Below, piece after piece: positions 29,384-38,474 of a stretch of DNA of 54,001 nt. The translations under genes were made by a program, and so were the position numbers. Numbering within the stretch: position 1 is the first letter of the stretch; each line of letters starts with the position of its first letter. The notes under the pieces were generated by a model. That model had not been told where the DNA came from. It searched no databases and saw only the letters and a list, made by a program, of their open reading frames with translations. Source of the DNA: an uncultured Nostoc sp. (GTDB lineage: Bacteria; Cyanobacteriota; Cyanobacteriia; Cyanobacteriales; Nostocaceae); contig NZ_CALMFY010000197.1 of assembly GCF_937863485.1 (NCBI RefSeq), positions 1-54,001 on the forward strand, given 5' to 3'.

Positions 29384-29412
29384 TTGACATTATGTAGAAA
29401 ATATACTACATT
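29384..29412 (+). promoter_or_regulatory. Possible promoter upstream of the Y RNA cluster
   Basis: TTGACA at 29384-29389 and TACATT at 29407-29412 (17 bp). Flanked by two TTTGTAGTATCC boxes (near 29370 and 29410); TTGTAGTATG also precedes Y5 and Y6. The 29430-29700 stretch that follows holds only dispersed repeats (GCTAGCGCGAACGGGAAGGC) and no gene that I recognise. Confidence 0.35.
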
Positions 29413-29701
29413 TGTAGTATCCAAAATAAAAGCCTCCTTAAAGACAAAACTAAAACCTCTCAGAAGCTTGACAATTGCATAGATGCCACTGTTTGGGGTC
29501 GCGATTGGTGTTCGACTGCTCCGAGCCAACAAACGGACGGTTGCAGGAATTCGGGTATCCTTTGCCACGCAACGCTAGCGCGAACGGGAAGGCAAAGCCT
29601 ACAATTCCCGACGGCTTCACTAGACTCTACTTCGTGTAGACGCTTCCTTAGCAAGTCGAGTTACATCGCCTGAATAAGAGCATCACAATTATGCCTGCCT
29701 T

Positions 29702-29909
29702 GGGTCTGTAGCTCTAACGGTAGAGTTCCCAGATGTCACTTGTGCCCTGACAGAAAAAGCTTACATACTTGCTCAATGGTAGAGCGATCGCATTTAAAAC
29801 GATAAGTGCAGGTTCAATTCCTGCGGTGTAACCACAGCTTTTTCAACTTGCACGAGGTGTGAGTGTAACTCTCACAGGGAAGGTATCGGTTCAATCCCGA
29901 TCAGATCCA
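29702..29909 (+). ncRNA. Y RNA 1: Ro-binding stem with inner tRNA-like fold, nested in an outer tRNA-like shell
   Basis: Core 29737-29859: CACTT-GTGC pairs with GCAC-G-AGGTG, then an internal loop (CCTGACA / AACTT), then GAAAAAGC with GCTTTTTC. Inside is a tRNA-like module: TTACAT with GGTGTAA (acceptor-like), D arm GCTCAATGGTAGAGC, anticodon-like arm with loop ATTTAAA, T arm GCAGGTTCAATTCCTGC. Around the core is a second, outer set: acceptor GGGTCTG (29702) with CAGATCC (29902-29908), TA, D arm GCTCTAACGGTAGAGT, CCC/GGG, variable AAGGT and T arm ATCGGTTCAATCCCGAT. Transcript ends are not known. Bacterial Y RNAs (YrlA) with tRNA-like modules are an established class; the outer shell is not something I know. 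Confidence 0.75.
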
Positions 29910-29926
29910 CTAATATCAATTTGTAA

Positions 29927-30148
<222 letters not shown>

Positions 30149-30212
30149 AGGAGGCAGGAGGGAAGAAAGTTTAAAACATAAACCTTTGCTTCATTTCTAA
30201 CCGCATAGTTTT

Positions 30213-30351
30213 ATTCCGCGCCCTAACTTGTAAAGCCTACACACACTCCGGCAACGGAATGCAGGTTCAAATCCTGCCGCTCCCGCTGATGGGAGCGTAG
30301 CCAAATTGGTATAGGCAATTGTGAAAACTGCTTTGCTAACTTGTGCGGAAT
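30213..30351 (+). ncRNA. Y RNA 2: Ro-binding stem with a circularly permuted tRNA-like module
   Basis: Stem 1 ATTCCGCGC/GTGCGGAAT (9 bp with one GU), internal loop CCTAACTT / TAACTT, stem 2 GTAAAGC/GCTTTGC. Insert order: CACA, hairpin TCCG-GCAA-CGGA, T arm GCAGGTTCAAATCCTGC, CGCTCCC, loop GCTGAT, GGGAGCG, TA, D arm GCCAAATTGGTATAGGC, then TGTG. The CGCTCCC/GGGAGCG pair is a 7-bp acceptor stem closed by a hexaloop, so 3' half precedes 5' half; the Ro stem sits where the anticodon arm would be. A long variable arm (class II) is implied by the GCAA hairpin. Confidence 0.8.
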
Positions 30352-30509
30352 TCCAATTATTTAAATATGTGACGGATGTTGTTAAAGATATAATTCATCG
30401 TTCTGCCGCAATGTATAGAGGTCGAATGATTTACGCTGTTAGTAAAAAGCAATGTAACAAGAAAGAAATTCGATTTATTTTAAATCAACTTTCTAAAAAC
30501 TAAAATTTT

Positions 30510-30635
<126 letters not shown>

Positions 30636-30668
30636 ATCTTATTTCATTTCAACATGGAGGTGAGAACG

Positions 30669-30937
<269 letters not shown>

Positions 30938-30987
30938 GGAGTAGTACTAACGATTTCGATACGTTACATCAAAACTGGCAGTTGTTG

Positions 30988-31057
30988 CCGCGCCCCGATC
31001 GCAGAAGCTTACATAACTCTGCACAAGTTATACACAATGCTTCTACAACTTGCGCGG
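30988..31057 (+). ncRNA. Y RNA 4: minimal form
   Basis: Stem 1 CCGCGC/GCGCGG, internal loop CCCGATCGC / ACAACTT, stem 2 AGAAGC/GCTTCT, then TTACATA and a simple hairpin ATAACT-CTGCACA-AGTTAT. It keeps the shared GCTTACATA and AACTTGCGCGG blocks but has no tRNA-like insert. It is about 105 bp upstream of Ro60; repeats of the ATCCAAAATCTAAAATCC family lie between (31100-31148). Confidence 0.7.
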
Positions 31058-31108
31058 TGACTTGATCGCCCCGCGTGCAACATCTGCCTCCTTCAATTTT
31101 GGATTTGA

Positions 31109-32596
<1,488 letters not shown>

Positions 32597-32600
32597 AGTC

Positions 32601-32640
32601 TATCAGGGTGCGTCATAGTTATTTCTAACGCATCCTGATA
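32601..32640 (+). terminator. Intrinsic terminator after Ro60
   Basis: TATCAGGGTGCGT pairs with ACGCATCCTGATA (13 bp, one GU). The tail is AAAAAT on this strand, so it may be more effective in the other direction, or serve as an RNA-stabilising 3' hairpin. Confidence 0.65.
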
Positions 32641-32669
32641 AAAATATTAAAATTAAGCTTTGAGACAGT

Positions 32670-33623
32670 ATGTCAGAAAATACTAGCTTTGCTTTTGTAG
32701 CTAACCTACTCAATGTCAACTGCAATCTACCTTTTAAAGTTATTGAAGATTGCTACTTTCAAAAAGCTAACTTTATTCAAATTGACCAGATTAAAAACTA
32801 TTTTTCAGACTCAGGACATTTTTCTCAACTTTTTAGAGCGAATTTATCTCCTTATGAATTCGTGTATGTTGAATACACGAACACACATCAAGAAAAAAGT
32901 TTTAAAGGTCAACAGCTTGAACCACATAATTGGAAATATTATGTACTAAATTTTGATGGCGATACCTCTAAAATATATGATTTAATCAAGGCAGCAAATT
33001 TATTAGAAATAGAACTACAATTTGGATTACAGTTTATCTATTCTAAAGAAATAAAAATTTTTGGCATTTAGAAAAATCCTACACATACCTTTAATTATTT
33101 CCATGAAATGAATAGTAACTTGCCTTTAATTGAATCTATTGATGATATTAATTTACAAGATTTAGGCTCAATATATCAAAATTATCAGCAGTTAGATGAG
33201 ATGAAGTATCCAGACATAAAAGAAGCTATTAATATGCTAGAAGAACTCAAGCATATTTCTCATAATTCTAAATTTAAGATTCTGGGACTATTTACTATAA
33301 TTGAATTTTTGATTACACATAAACCAATTAATAAAAGAGATTCAATTACACAACAAGTTACAAATAAAATCAATTTATTATCAAAGCGTTTTAGTAAGAA
33401 ACTTGACTACTCTCAGTTTTTTTTAAATACACCCGAAAGTACAGTTTGGAAAAAACTTTACGCTTATAGAAGTAATATAGCGCACGGTGATCAACCAGAT
33501 TTTGCAAAAGACCTATTAGTTTTAAAGGATGATTTCACTGCTAAAAAATTTCTAAAGTTAGTTGTAAAAATGCTTTTGCAACACTCTCTAATCGAACCTC
33601 AACTATACACTGATTTGAAATAA
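32670..33623 (+). pseudogene. HEPN-type protein interrupted by one in-frame stop
   Basis: Two open frames in the same phase: 133 codons (MSENTSFAFVANLLNVN ... KEIKIFGI), TAG at 33069-33071, twelve more codons (KNPTHTFNYFHE), and then 171 codons from MNSNLPLIESIDDIN. Read through, it is a 317-residue protein. The C-terminal half carries KFKILGLFTIIEFLITHKP and YRSNIAHGDQPDF; RSNIAH is the Rx4H signature of HEPN ribonucleases. Family resemblance (ApeA-like HEPN) is from memory. Either a nonsense mutation, a sequencing error, or two separately translated halves. It follows Ro60 directly, AT-rich relative to it. Confidence 0.7.
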
Positions 33624-33771
33624 TGCTAAATGAATATTGTTGGCAGATCAAACTTGGAACCCTTGAACCCTAGCTGACTGAGAAGAATTCTAGCTCAATT
33701 TCCTTTATGGCAATGACAACCGCGATCGCTTTTCCATTTAGCTTGTAGTATGCTGTATTGTAGTAATATCC

Positions 33772-33935
33772 TGCGTGCCCTAACTTGTGGAGCCTACATA
33801 CTAATACAAGAGGAAAGGTAATGCTACCAAATGCAGTGGGCGTGTGTGAACGAGGAGTGCGAAAAACCTGGAAACTGGGCTTAGAAATAGCCATCTTTGA
33901 AAGAGTGTGTAACAACTCACTAGCGGAGTTCCTTT
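33772..33935 (+). ncRNA. Y RNA 5: rRNA-like type, 3' truncated
   Basis: CTGCGTGCCCTAACTTGTGG AGCCTACATACTAA matches Y6 in the Ro-stem 5' strand. It then follows Y6 through TACAAGAGGAAAGG, GTGGGCGTGTGTGAACG, GGGCTTAGAAATAGCCATC and TGTGTAACAACTCAC. After GCGGAGTTCCTTTGG the match ends: the 3' strand (AACTTGCACGCAGG) is absent. It is therefore a decayed copy. The TTGTAGTATGCTGTATT upstream is shared with Y6. Confidence 0.7.
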
Positions 33936-33960
33936 GGATATTGCAGTAACCAGGACTGTT

Positions 33961-35037
33961 TTAGGCATTGGTTTTAAAATGAGGTTTTGATTCATTTATT
34001 CTTTTTCGTAGTTGAGTAATCGTAAAATAAGCAAAAAATATCCCCAAAGGTGCAACAATCGATGCCGATTCAGGAACACGTTTACTCTCTACTGTCACAT
34101 TGGAGTCAGCAGCATCACCTGTGTAATAAACGTAATTAAAAGCGTCTTTATCATTAAGAATACTTGCACGTAAAAATAAACCACTCCACCGGGCAATTGT
34201 TTCAATAGCCACATCTTGATTAACTGTAGAATTTATCGGGTCAGGAATTGCACCAGCAGGATTATTTGTATTTGTGATACTAAAATGATTGGCACCTTTG
34301 ATATTAATTAGTGCAGCGGGTGGATTTTTAATTTTGTCATAAGTTAAACTAGCCCGGAAAGGCAGCGCTCTACCATCACGATCCCCTTGCAAGAGTGCAA
34401 CTGGTATTTTATCATTGTTAATAGGAAGATAAACATCATTCTCATTGCGAAGATTAACACCATAGAATGCTCCTGCTACAATTTGTTTGGGTCGTGAAAA
34501 AGAACCCGGACAAAGTGTTGGTGTCACGCATAAATTTCCAATTGCAGATAATCCTACAGCACTGCCCAACGAATGACCCAATAATCCTACTTTCTCTGTA
34601 TCCAGCTTGCCTACAACAGGTGAACTAGCATTCTTATTTTCAACTACAATTTGTTGTAAAGCTGTATCAATTTGGCTTGTTTGGGGTAATAATGCTTCGC
34701 CAAATATTGGAGCTATACGCTTGCTGTTTGGCACCACTACTACAAATCCATAGCGTGCAACTTGTTTAGCGTAATTAGAGTAATTTGATTTGTCAACTAG
34801 TGCACCTTGTAGTAATAGTGCTACTGGAAAGGAATAATTGCTTGTTTTTAAATTTGTCGGATTAGGATAATAAATATCAGCTAGATTATTATCTCCGGTA
34901 ATAGTAGTAGTGTAGCTAGCAACGTTGTCAAACACAGGTGTCGGATTAAAGGAAGAAGCAGACGCTATTTCATTAACACCCAATACAAGTAACGACGTGC
35001 TTGTACAAACTACTGACAAAGCTTTGATATTCAACAA
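33961..35037 (-). CDS. Secreted alpha/beta hydrolase with PEP-CTERM anchor
   Basis: Product of about 358 residues. AGAAAGGGAG lies 9 nt before TTG 35037, which I take as start (the frame opens at TTG 35064). Signal peptide ALSVVCTSTSLLVLGVNEIA SA. Hydrolase core: YPVALLLQGA, nucleophile GLLGHSLGSAVG, GDRDGRALPF acidic loop, and GANHFSITNT His; this is the chlorophyllase / PET-hydrolase-like branch. C-terminus RVPESASIVAPLGIFFAYFT followed by QLRKR is a PEP-CTERM sorting signal, so exported and processed by exosortase. It lies between the related Y5 and Y6 RNAs on the opposite strand. Confidence 0.88.
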   Translation of the reverse strand: MLNIKALSVVCTSTSLLVLGVNEIASASSFNPTPVFDNVASYTTTITGDNNLADIYYPNPTNLKTSNYSFPVALLLQGALVDKSNYSNYAKQVARYGFVVVVPNSKRIAPIFGEALLPQTSQIDTALQQIVVENKNASSPVVGKLDTEKVGLLGHSLGSAVGLSAIGNLCVTPTLCPGSFSRPKQIVAGAFYGVNLRNENDVYLPINNDKIPVALLQGDRDGRALPFRASLTYDKIKNPPAALINIKGANHFSITNTNNPAGAIPDPINSTVNQDVAIETIARWSGLFLRASILNDKDAFNYVYYTGDAADSNVTVESKRVPESASIVAPLGIFFAYFTITQLRKRINESKPHFKTNA

Positions 35038-35064
35038 AATAGCTACTCCCTTTCTAAGCAACAA

Positions 35065-35488
35065 GACGTATTGATTCTAATACTTCTGTCTAAAATACCA
35101 TAGTATTTGTACCCTGAATTTTTTTACCGTAGGTAGATGTTAAGGTGTAACCCAAGAGGTTTTGGAAACTCAAACCTATCCTTTACCAATCATTAAAATA
35201 ACGTTGATGCCATTACCGCGCTGCGATCGCTGTAGATTTTTAGTAAGGCAAACTGTATCTATTTTGACCGAGTAGTTCCAGTGGCAATCGTTATATTTAG
35301 TCATACATACCGAGTGCGATCGCCCCCCAGATTAAGGATACTTCCGTACCATCGCCCTTACGCATGGCAGGTGTAAATCAGCGATCACTGATCCAGTTGA
35401 TAATTCAATCATCTTCATTTAGCTTTACCTCTTGTCTTGTAATCCGGAAAGTAGCAATTTTTTGTAGTATGTTGTATTATATTAATAT
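35065..35488. other. Intergenic, leader of the hydrolase and of Y6
   Basis: No gene recognised. TTGTAGTATGTTGTATTATA and TAATATCC at 35463-35490 immediately precede Y6 and parallel the sequence before Y5 (33743-33771), so this is probably the Y6 promoter. Confidence 0.5.
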
Positions 35489-35696
35489 CCTGCGTGCCCT
35501 AACTCGTGAAGCCTACATACTAGTACGAGAGGAACGGTAACACTGTCAATTACAGTGGGCGTGTGTGAACGGGGAGTGCGAAGAACCTGGGAGGTAGGCT
35601 TAAAAGTAGCCATCCTTGAAAGAATGTGTAACAACTCACCAGTGGAGTCCCTCTAGTAACTGAGAACACGCAATGCTCCACCAACTTGCACGCAGG
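35489..35696 (+). ncRNA. Y RNA 6: Ro-binding stem enclosing 23S rRNA-like modules
   Basis: Stem 1 CCTGCGTGC/GCACGCAGG (9 bp perfect), internal loop CCTAACTC / CAACTT, stem 2 GTGAAGC/GCTCCAC (6 of 7), then CTACATA as in the other Y RNAs. Insert part A, CTAGTACGAGAGGAACGG (35519-35536), has the universal 23S sarcin-ricin core AGTACGAGAGGA. Part B (about 35586-35645), GGCTTA-AAAGTAGCCATC ... GTGTAACAACTCACCAG, matches the L11-binding/GTPase-associated centre of 23S (E. coli about 1050-1110, from memory GGCTTAGAAGCAGCCATC and GCGTAATAGCTCACTGG). These two 23S elements contact EF-G and EF-Tu. Length about 208 nt. Confidence 0.82.
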
Positions 35697-35792
35697 AAAT
35701 AATCATACTAATTCGTAATTAAGAGGCTATTTATAAAAAAATATTAAGTAAGGGAGGCAGGATGAGCCGAGGTTTCTTCATTCAGATTTACT

Positions 35793-36173
35793 TCAAGCCT
35801 TTGACTTTAATACTTGTATAGCTTTAAATCCTTCCCATGTCTGACTGAAAAATACGATGGGAATAATCAAGCCAACTGGTTTACCACTTTGAATCATATT
35901 GTGAATGCCAGTTAAAAAATTTAGTAGCATAAATCCTACTGCAATACCCAACGCAAGTTTGGATTTACGTTGTACAAAAAAACCTAAAACTAGATAGAGT
36001 AAACCAAAAGCTAAAAAGGAAATTCCCAATATCATACCTTCAGGAACTCGATTGCCAGCTATTAATGCCAATATTCCCAAAAAAATACCCAAAACTCCAA
36101 CTGCGTAAATTGCCCGGTAAGCAGATGCTAACCTTTTTCGGTACTCTGATATTTGTTGTATTTGGGTAGTCAT
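35793..36173 (-). CDS. Small four-helix membrane protein, unknown
   Basis: Product of 126 residues from ATG 36173 (MTTQIQQISEYRKRL); the frame runs to 36245 but without support. Four hydrophobic segments: AIYAVGVLGIFLGILALIAG, MILGISFLAFGLLYLVLGFF, LALGIAVGFMLLNFLTGI and PVGLIIPIVFF. No motif recognised. The gene is preceded by another small membrane gene 85 bp upstream, so they probably form a two-gene operon. Confidence 0.75.
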   Translation of the reverse strand: MTTQIQQISEYRKRLASAYRAIYAVGVLGIFLGILALIAGNRVPEGMILGISFLAFGLLYLVLGFFVQRKSKLALGIAVGFMLLNFLTGIHNMIQSGKPVGLIIPIVFFSQTWEGFKAIQVLKSKA

Positions 36174-36258
36174 TATTTTTAAATTTATTTTGTCAATTGA
36201 AATTTTATTGAATAAATACAAGACTACTGTACTTACTGGATTCATCTAGTCATAAAAT

Positions 36259-36660
36259 TTAGAAATCGGGAAAAGCTTTTTTCTTCCAAGTATGGGAAAT
36301 TTTTATGTATTGACGCTCTAGTTCAGCAGTTGTGCAAGTCAGTGTACGTACTTTTTCCTCAACCTGGCCTAACTGTTTCATAACACTAGCAGCAAACCAT
36401 AATAGAAAGAATGAAAATACCCCTGTAAAACCTTGATTAAAAATATAAGCGATACCACTAACAAATGCACCAATAAATAAAACTGTTTGAGCCAGCGCTC
36501 CATACATATTAAGACGCACGAGTTTTTTATAATCTTCTAACGATTTTTCATTGGCAATTGCTGTATTTTTTTCTAGAAAATTCTCAAACTTAGCTTTCAC
36601 ATAGAAAGATATCACAATCGATAAAGAGCACATTCCAATATATGCAAAATGCAAAAACAT
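36259..36660 (-). CDS. Small membrane protein, unknown
   Basis: Product of 133 residues from ATG 36660, after GGGTGAAACA. Segments: FAYIGMCSLSIVISFYV, then a charged helix (KAKFENFLEKNTAIANEKSL), then ALAQTVLFIGAFVSGIAYIF and GVFSFFLLWFAASVM, ending in a soluble helical tail. Function not recognised. First gene of a pair with the four-helix protein. Confidence 0.72.
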   Translation of the reverse strand: MFLHFAYIGMCSLSIVISFYVKAKFENFLEKNTAIANEKSLEDYKKLVRLNMYGALAQTVLFIGAFVSGIAYIFNQGFTGVFSFFLLWFAASVMKQLGQVEEKVRTLTCTTAELERQYIKISHTWKKKAFPDF

Positions 36661-36775
36661 TGTTTCACCCAATGAAAATAGTTGTCTAATTGCTGTTTTA
36701 TTAAAAATAGATGTTCTTTTATATACTAATTTTTTGGTAATTATCTTGAGTAATTATGCGTAAATAGAGAGAATT

Positions 36776-37609
36776 ATGTCTGATATCTTTAAGCTAATCA
36801 ACCAAATTGCGATCGCAGAAGCACAGTTATCTGCTACCCAATTTCTCGCCCCCTGTGTCAAGGGTGGAAGAGTTCGCACACGGGTAGCAGGGATGATTTA
36901 CACTTTCAGTCCAAAGCCTAGTAAATTTGAAGGTTGGGGCATTTTTCAGCCTGTAGATGAGAAGACAGCAACGGTTGTGGAAGAGGCAGACTTGCCCCAA
37001 GTTGCGGAATACCTGCAACAGTTTCCCCAAATACGGCTGCGGTTAGCACATCCACTGAGGGGACAAACTTGGTTAGCATACCCCGTGAATGAAGTAGATA
37101 TGCGTCAACGGTTAAAGGTGGTGAAGCCGATCGCAGTGCATCTAGTAACCGAGGGTATCGCCTTTGAGCAAATTATTGCCCGCTGGAATGGACAATCCTG
37201 CTGGTTTGAGGAAGTCGATCGCCGTACCGATCCGGCAATTTCTGAAACTCTGCAATCTGCTGTCAAACAACTCACTACTACTGAGGAATTACAGTTTAAG
37301 GGCATTACTCCAGAAATCCGCACAGTGTATGGATTAGCAACTCGCCGGATTCAGGGATTTACTCAACCCCAACAGGATGAAAAGCGACTGAGAAAGGCTT
37401 TGCAAATGGGCGGCGGTACCTTAACTCAATTCCACGATCGCAGCGATTATTGGACAGTCGATTGGACAACTGCTGATGGTGTTCGCCATAGTAGTGCGAT
37501 CGCTAAAACTGATTTGACTGTTGTTAGTTCTGGTATTTGCTTAAGTGGACGCGATCGCGATTTTGACTTGCAATCCTTAGTGGGTGTAATGGAACAACAA
37601 GAGTGGTGA
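36776..37609 (+). CDS. Unknown 277-residue protein, partner of a ThiF-like enzyme
   Basis: Soluble, no signal peptide. Recognisable blocks: FLAPCVKGGRVRTRVAGMIY, FEGWGIFQPVD, RLRLAHPLRGQTWLAYPVNE and a C-terminal region ADGVRHSSAIAKTDLTVVSS GICLSGRDRDFDLQSLVGVM. I do not recognise the family. It ends 5 bp before the ThiF-like gene, so the two are co-expressed. Its position, with Ro60 and the small beta-grasp candidate in the same region, makes it a candidate target or cofactor of that enzyme. Could be RNA-binding; nothing proves it. Confidence 0.75.
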   Translation: MSDIFKLINQIAIAEAQLSATQFLAPCVKGGRVRTRVAGMIYTFSPKPSKFEGWGIFQPVDEKTATVVEEADLPQVAEYLQQFPQIRLRLAHPLRGQTWLAYPVNEVDMRQRLKVVKPIAVHLVTEGIAFEQIIARWNGQSCWFEEVDRRTDPAISETLQSAVKQLTTTEELQFKGITPEIRTVYGLATRRIQGFTQPQQDEKRLRKALQMGGGTLTQFHDRSDYWTVDWTTADGVRHSSAIAKTDLTVVSSGICLSGRDRDFDLQSLVGVMEQQEW

Positions 37610-37614
37610 GGACA

Positions 37615-38274
37615 ATGAGCATCTTTTTTCACGAACAACTTTACCGCACCAATGCTGTGATGGCAAAGCTTAAGGATTATCCGGTAACAATTTGTGGCGC
37701 TGGAGCATTAGGAGCTAACATTGCGGAAAACTTAGCTCGGTCTGGTTTTGATAAACTTACAGTGATTGATTGCGATGCCTGCGGCGGGCTACGCCTACGC
37801 ATTGAGGAGCGTAACCTTTCGACTCAGCCTTACTACCGTTCCGATGTTGGAGCGTTCAAGGCGAAAATCTTGGCAAATAATTTATATCGAGCAATTGGTA
37901 CTAAAGTTGATGCCAAAACAAAGGAGTTGACACCAGCAAATGCAAATCAATTACTCAAAGACAGCCAGCTAATTGTCGATGTTTTTGACAATAGCGTGGC
38001 ACGTCAAGCAGTGAAAGATTATGCTGAACAATTAAGCATTCCTTGTCTTCATGCTGGACTATCAGCAGATTATGCAGAAGTGATTTGGAATGACGTTTAT
38101 CGCGTTCCTTCCGAGGTGAATGATGATGTCTGTGATTATCCGCTGGCACGAAACCTGGTAATGTTAACCGTGGCTGTGGCGTGTGAAGCGATCGTCTCAT
38201 TCATTGCCACAGCAGAACAGCGTAACTTCACCATCACTCTAAAGGATCTGACTATTCAATCTCTGTTTTTGTAG
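37615..38274 (+). CDS. ThiF/MoeB (E1-like) adenylyltransferase family protein
   Basis: Product of 219 residues from ATG 37615 (5 bp after the previous stop). VTICGAGALGANIAENLARS is the nucleotide-binding Gly motif, then LTVIDCD, ERNLSTQPYYRSDVGAFKAK (the E1 N-L-x-Q and G-x-K motif), and LIVDVFDNSVARQAVKDYAE. The conserved D-x-D-x-V/I-E stretch is split by an insertion of 7 residues (ACGGLRL, residues 55-61) encoded by a dispersed repeat. No CxxC zinc pairs and no clear catalytic Cys, so it may only adenylate. E1-like enzymes activate ubiquitin-like C-termini; the 66-residue protein at 29948 ends in Gly. Activity may be damaged by the insertion. Confidence 0.85.
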   Translation: MSIFFHEQLYRTNAVMAKLKDYPVTICGAGALGANIAENLARSGFDKLTVIDCDACGGLRLRIEERNLSTQPYYRSDVGAFKAKILANNLYRAIGTKVDAKTKELTPANANQLLKDSQLIVDVFDNSVARQAVKDYAEQLSIPCLHAGLSADYAEVIWNDVYRVPSEVNDDVCDYPLARNLVMLTVAVACEAIVSFIATAEQRNFTITLKDLTIQSLFL

Positions 38275-38276
38275 AT

Positions 38277-38462
38277 TGCGTAGACGCTCTCAGCGGCTTG
38301 TCGCAGACATAGCCCATCAGAATTTACCAAATTCTCAGGGTTTAAGTAAAGAGCAACTAACAAGCGGCAAGTTTTGTGGCGAGGTGTAAATCTCCGTTAC
38401 AAAACTTAATTACTCTCTTCTCTGCGAGACGCTACGCGCAGCGTCTCCTAGAGAGCGCCATT
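38277..38462. repeat. Dispersed repeats after the ThiF-like gene
   Basis: GTAGACGCTCTCAGCGGCTT GTCGCAGACA at 38278-38307 and the palindromic CTCTGCGAGACGCTACGCGC AGCGTCTCCTAGAGAG at 38419-38456, families seen at both ends of the window. Confidence 0.7.
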
Positions 38463-38474
38463 ATGAATTACAAA

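Noticed and set aside
29761..29834. tRNA gene ending GGTGTAACCA
   Set aside because: Anticodon stem mismatch, UUA anticodon and enclosure in the Ro stem indicate a tRNA mimic.
30321..30503. 60-codon open frame starting inside Y2
   Set aside because: Starts inside the RNA stem, has no ribosome-binding site, and no recognisable features; an unrelated short frame remains possible.
35519..35645. Fragment of a 23S rRNA gene
   Set aside because: The two rRNA-like parts are not adjacent in 23S, and both lie between paired Ro-stem strands; a mimic explains this better than a stray fragment.
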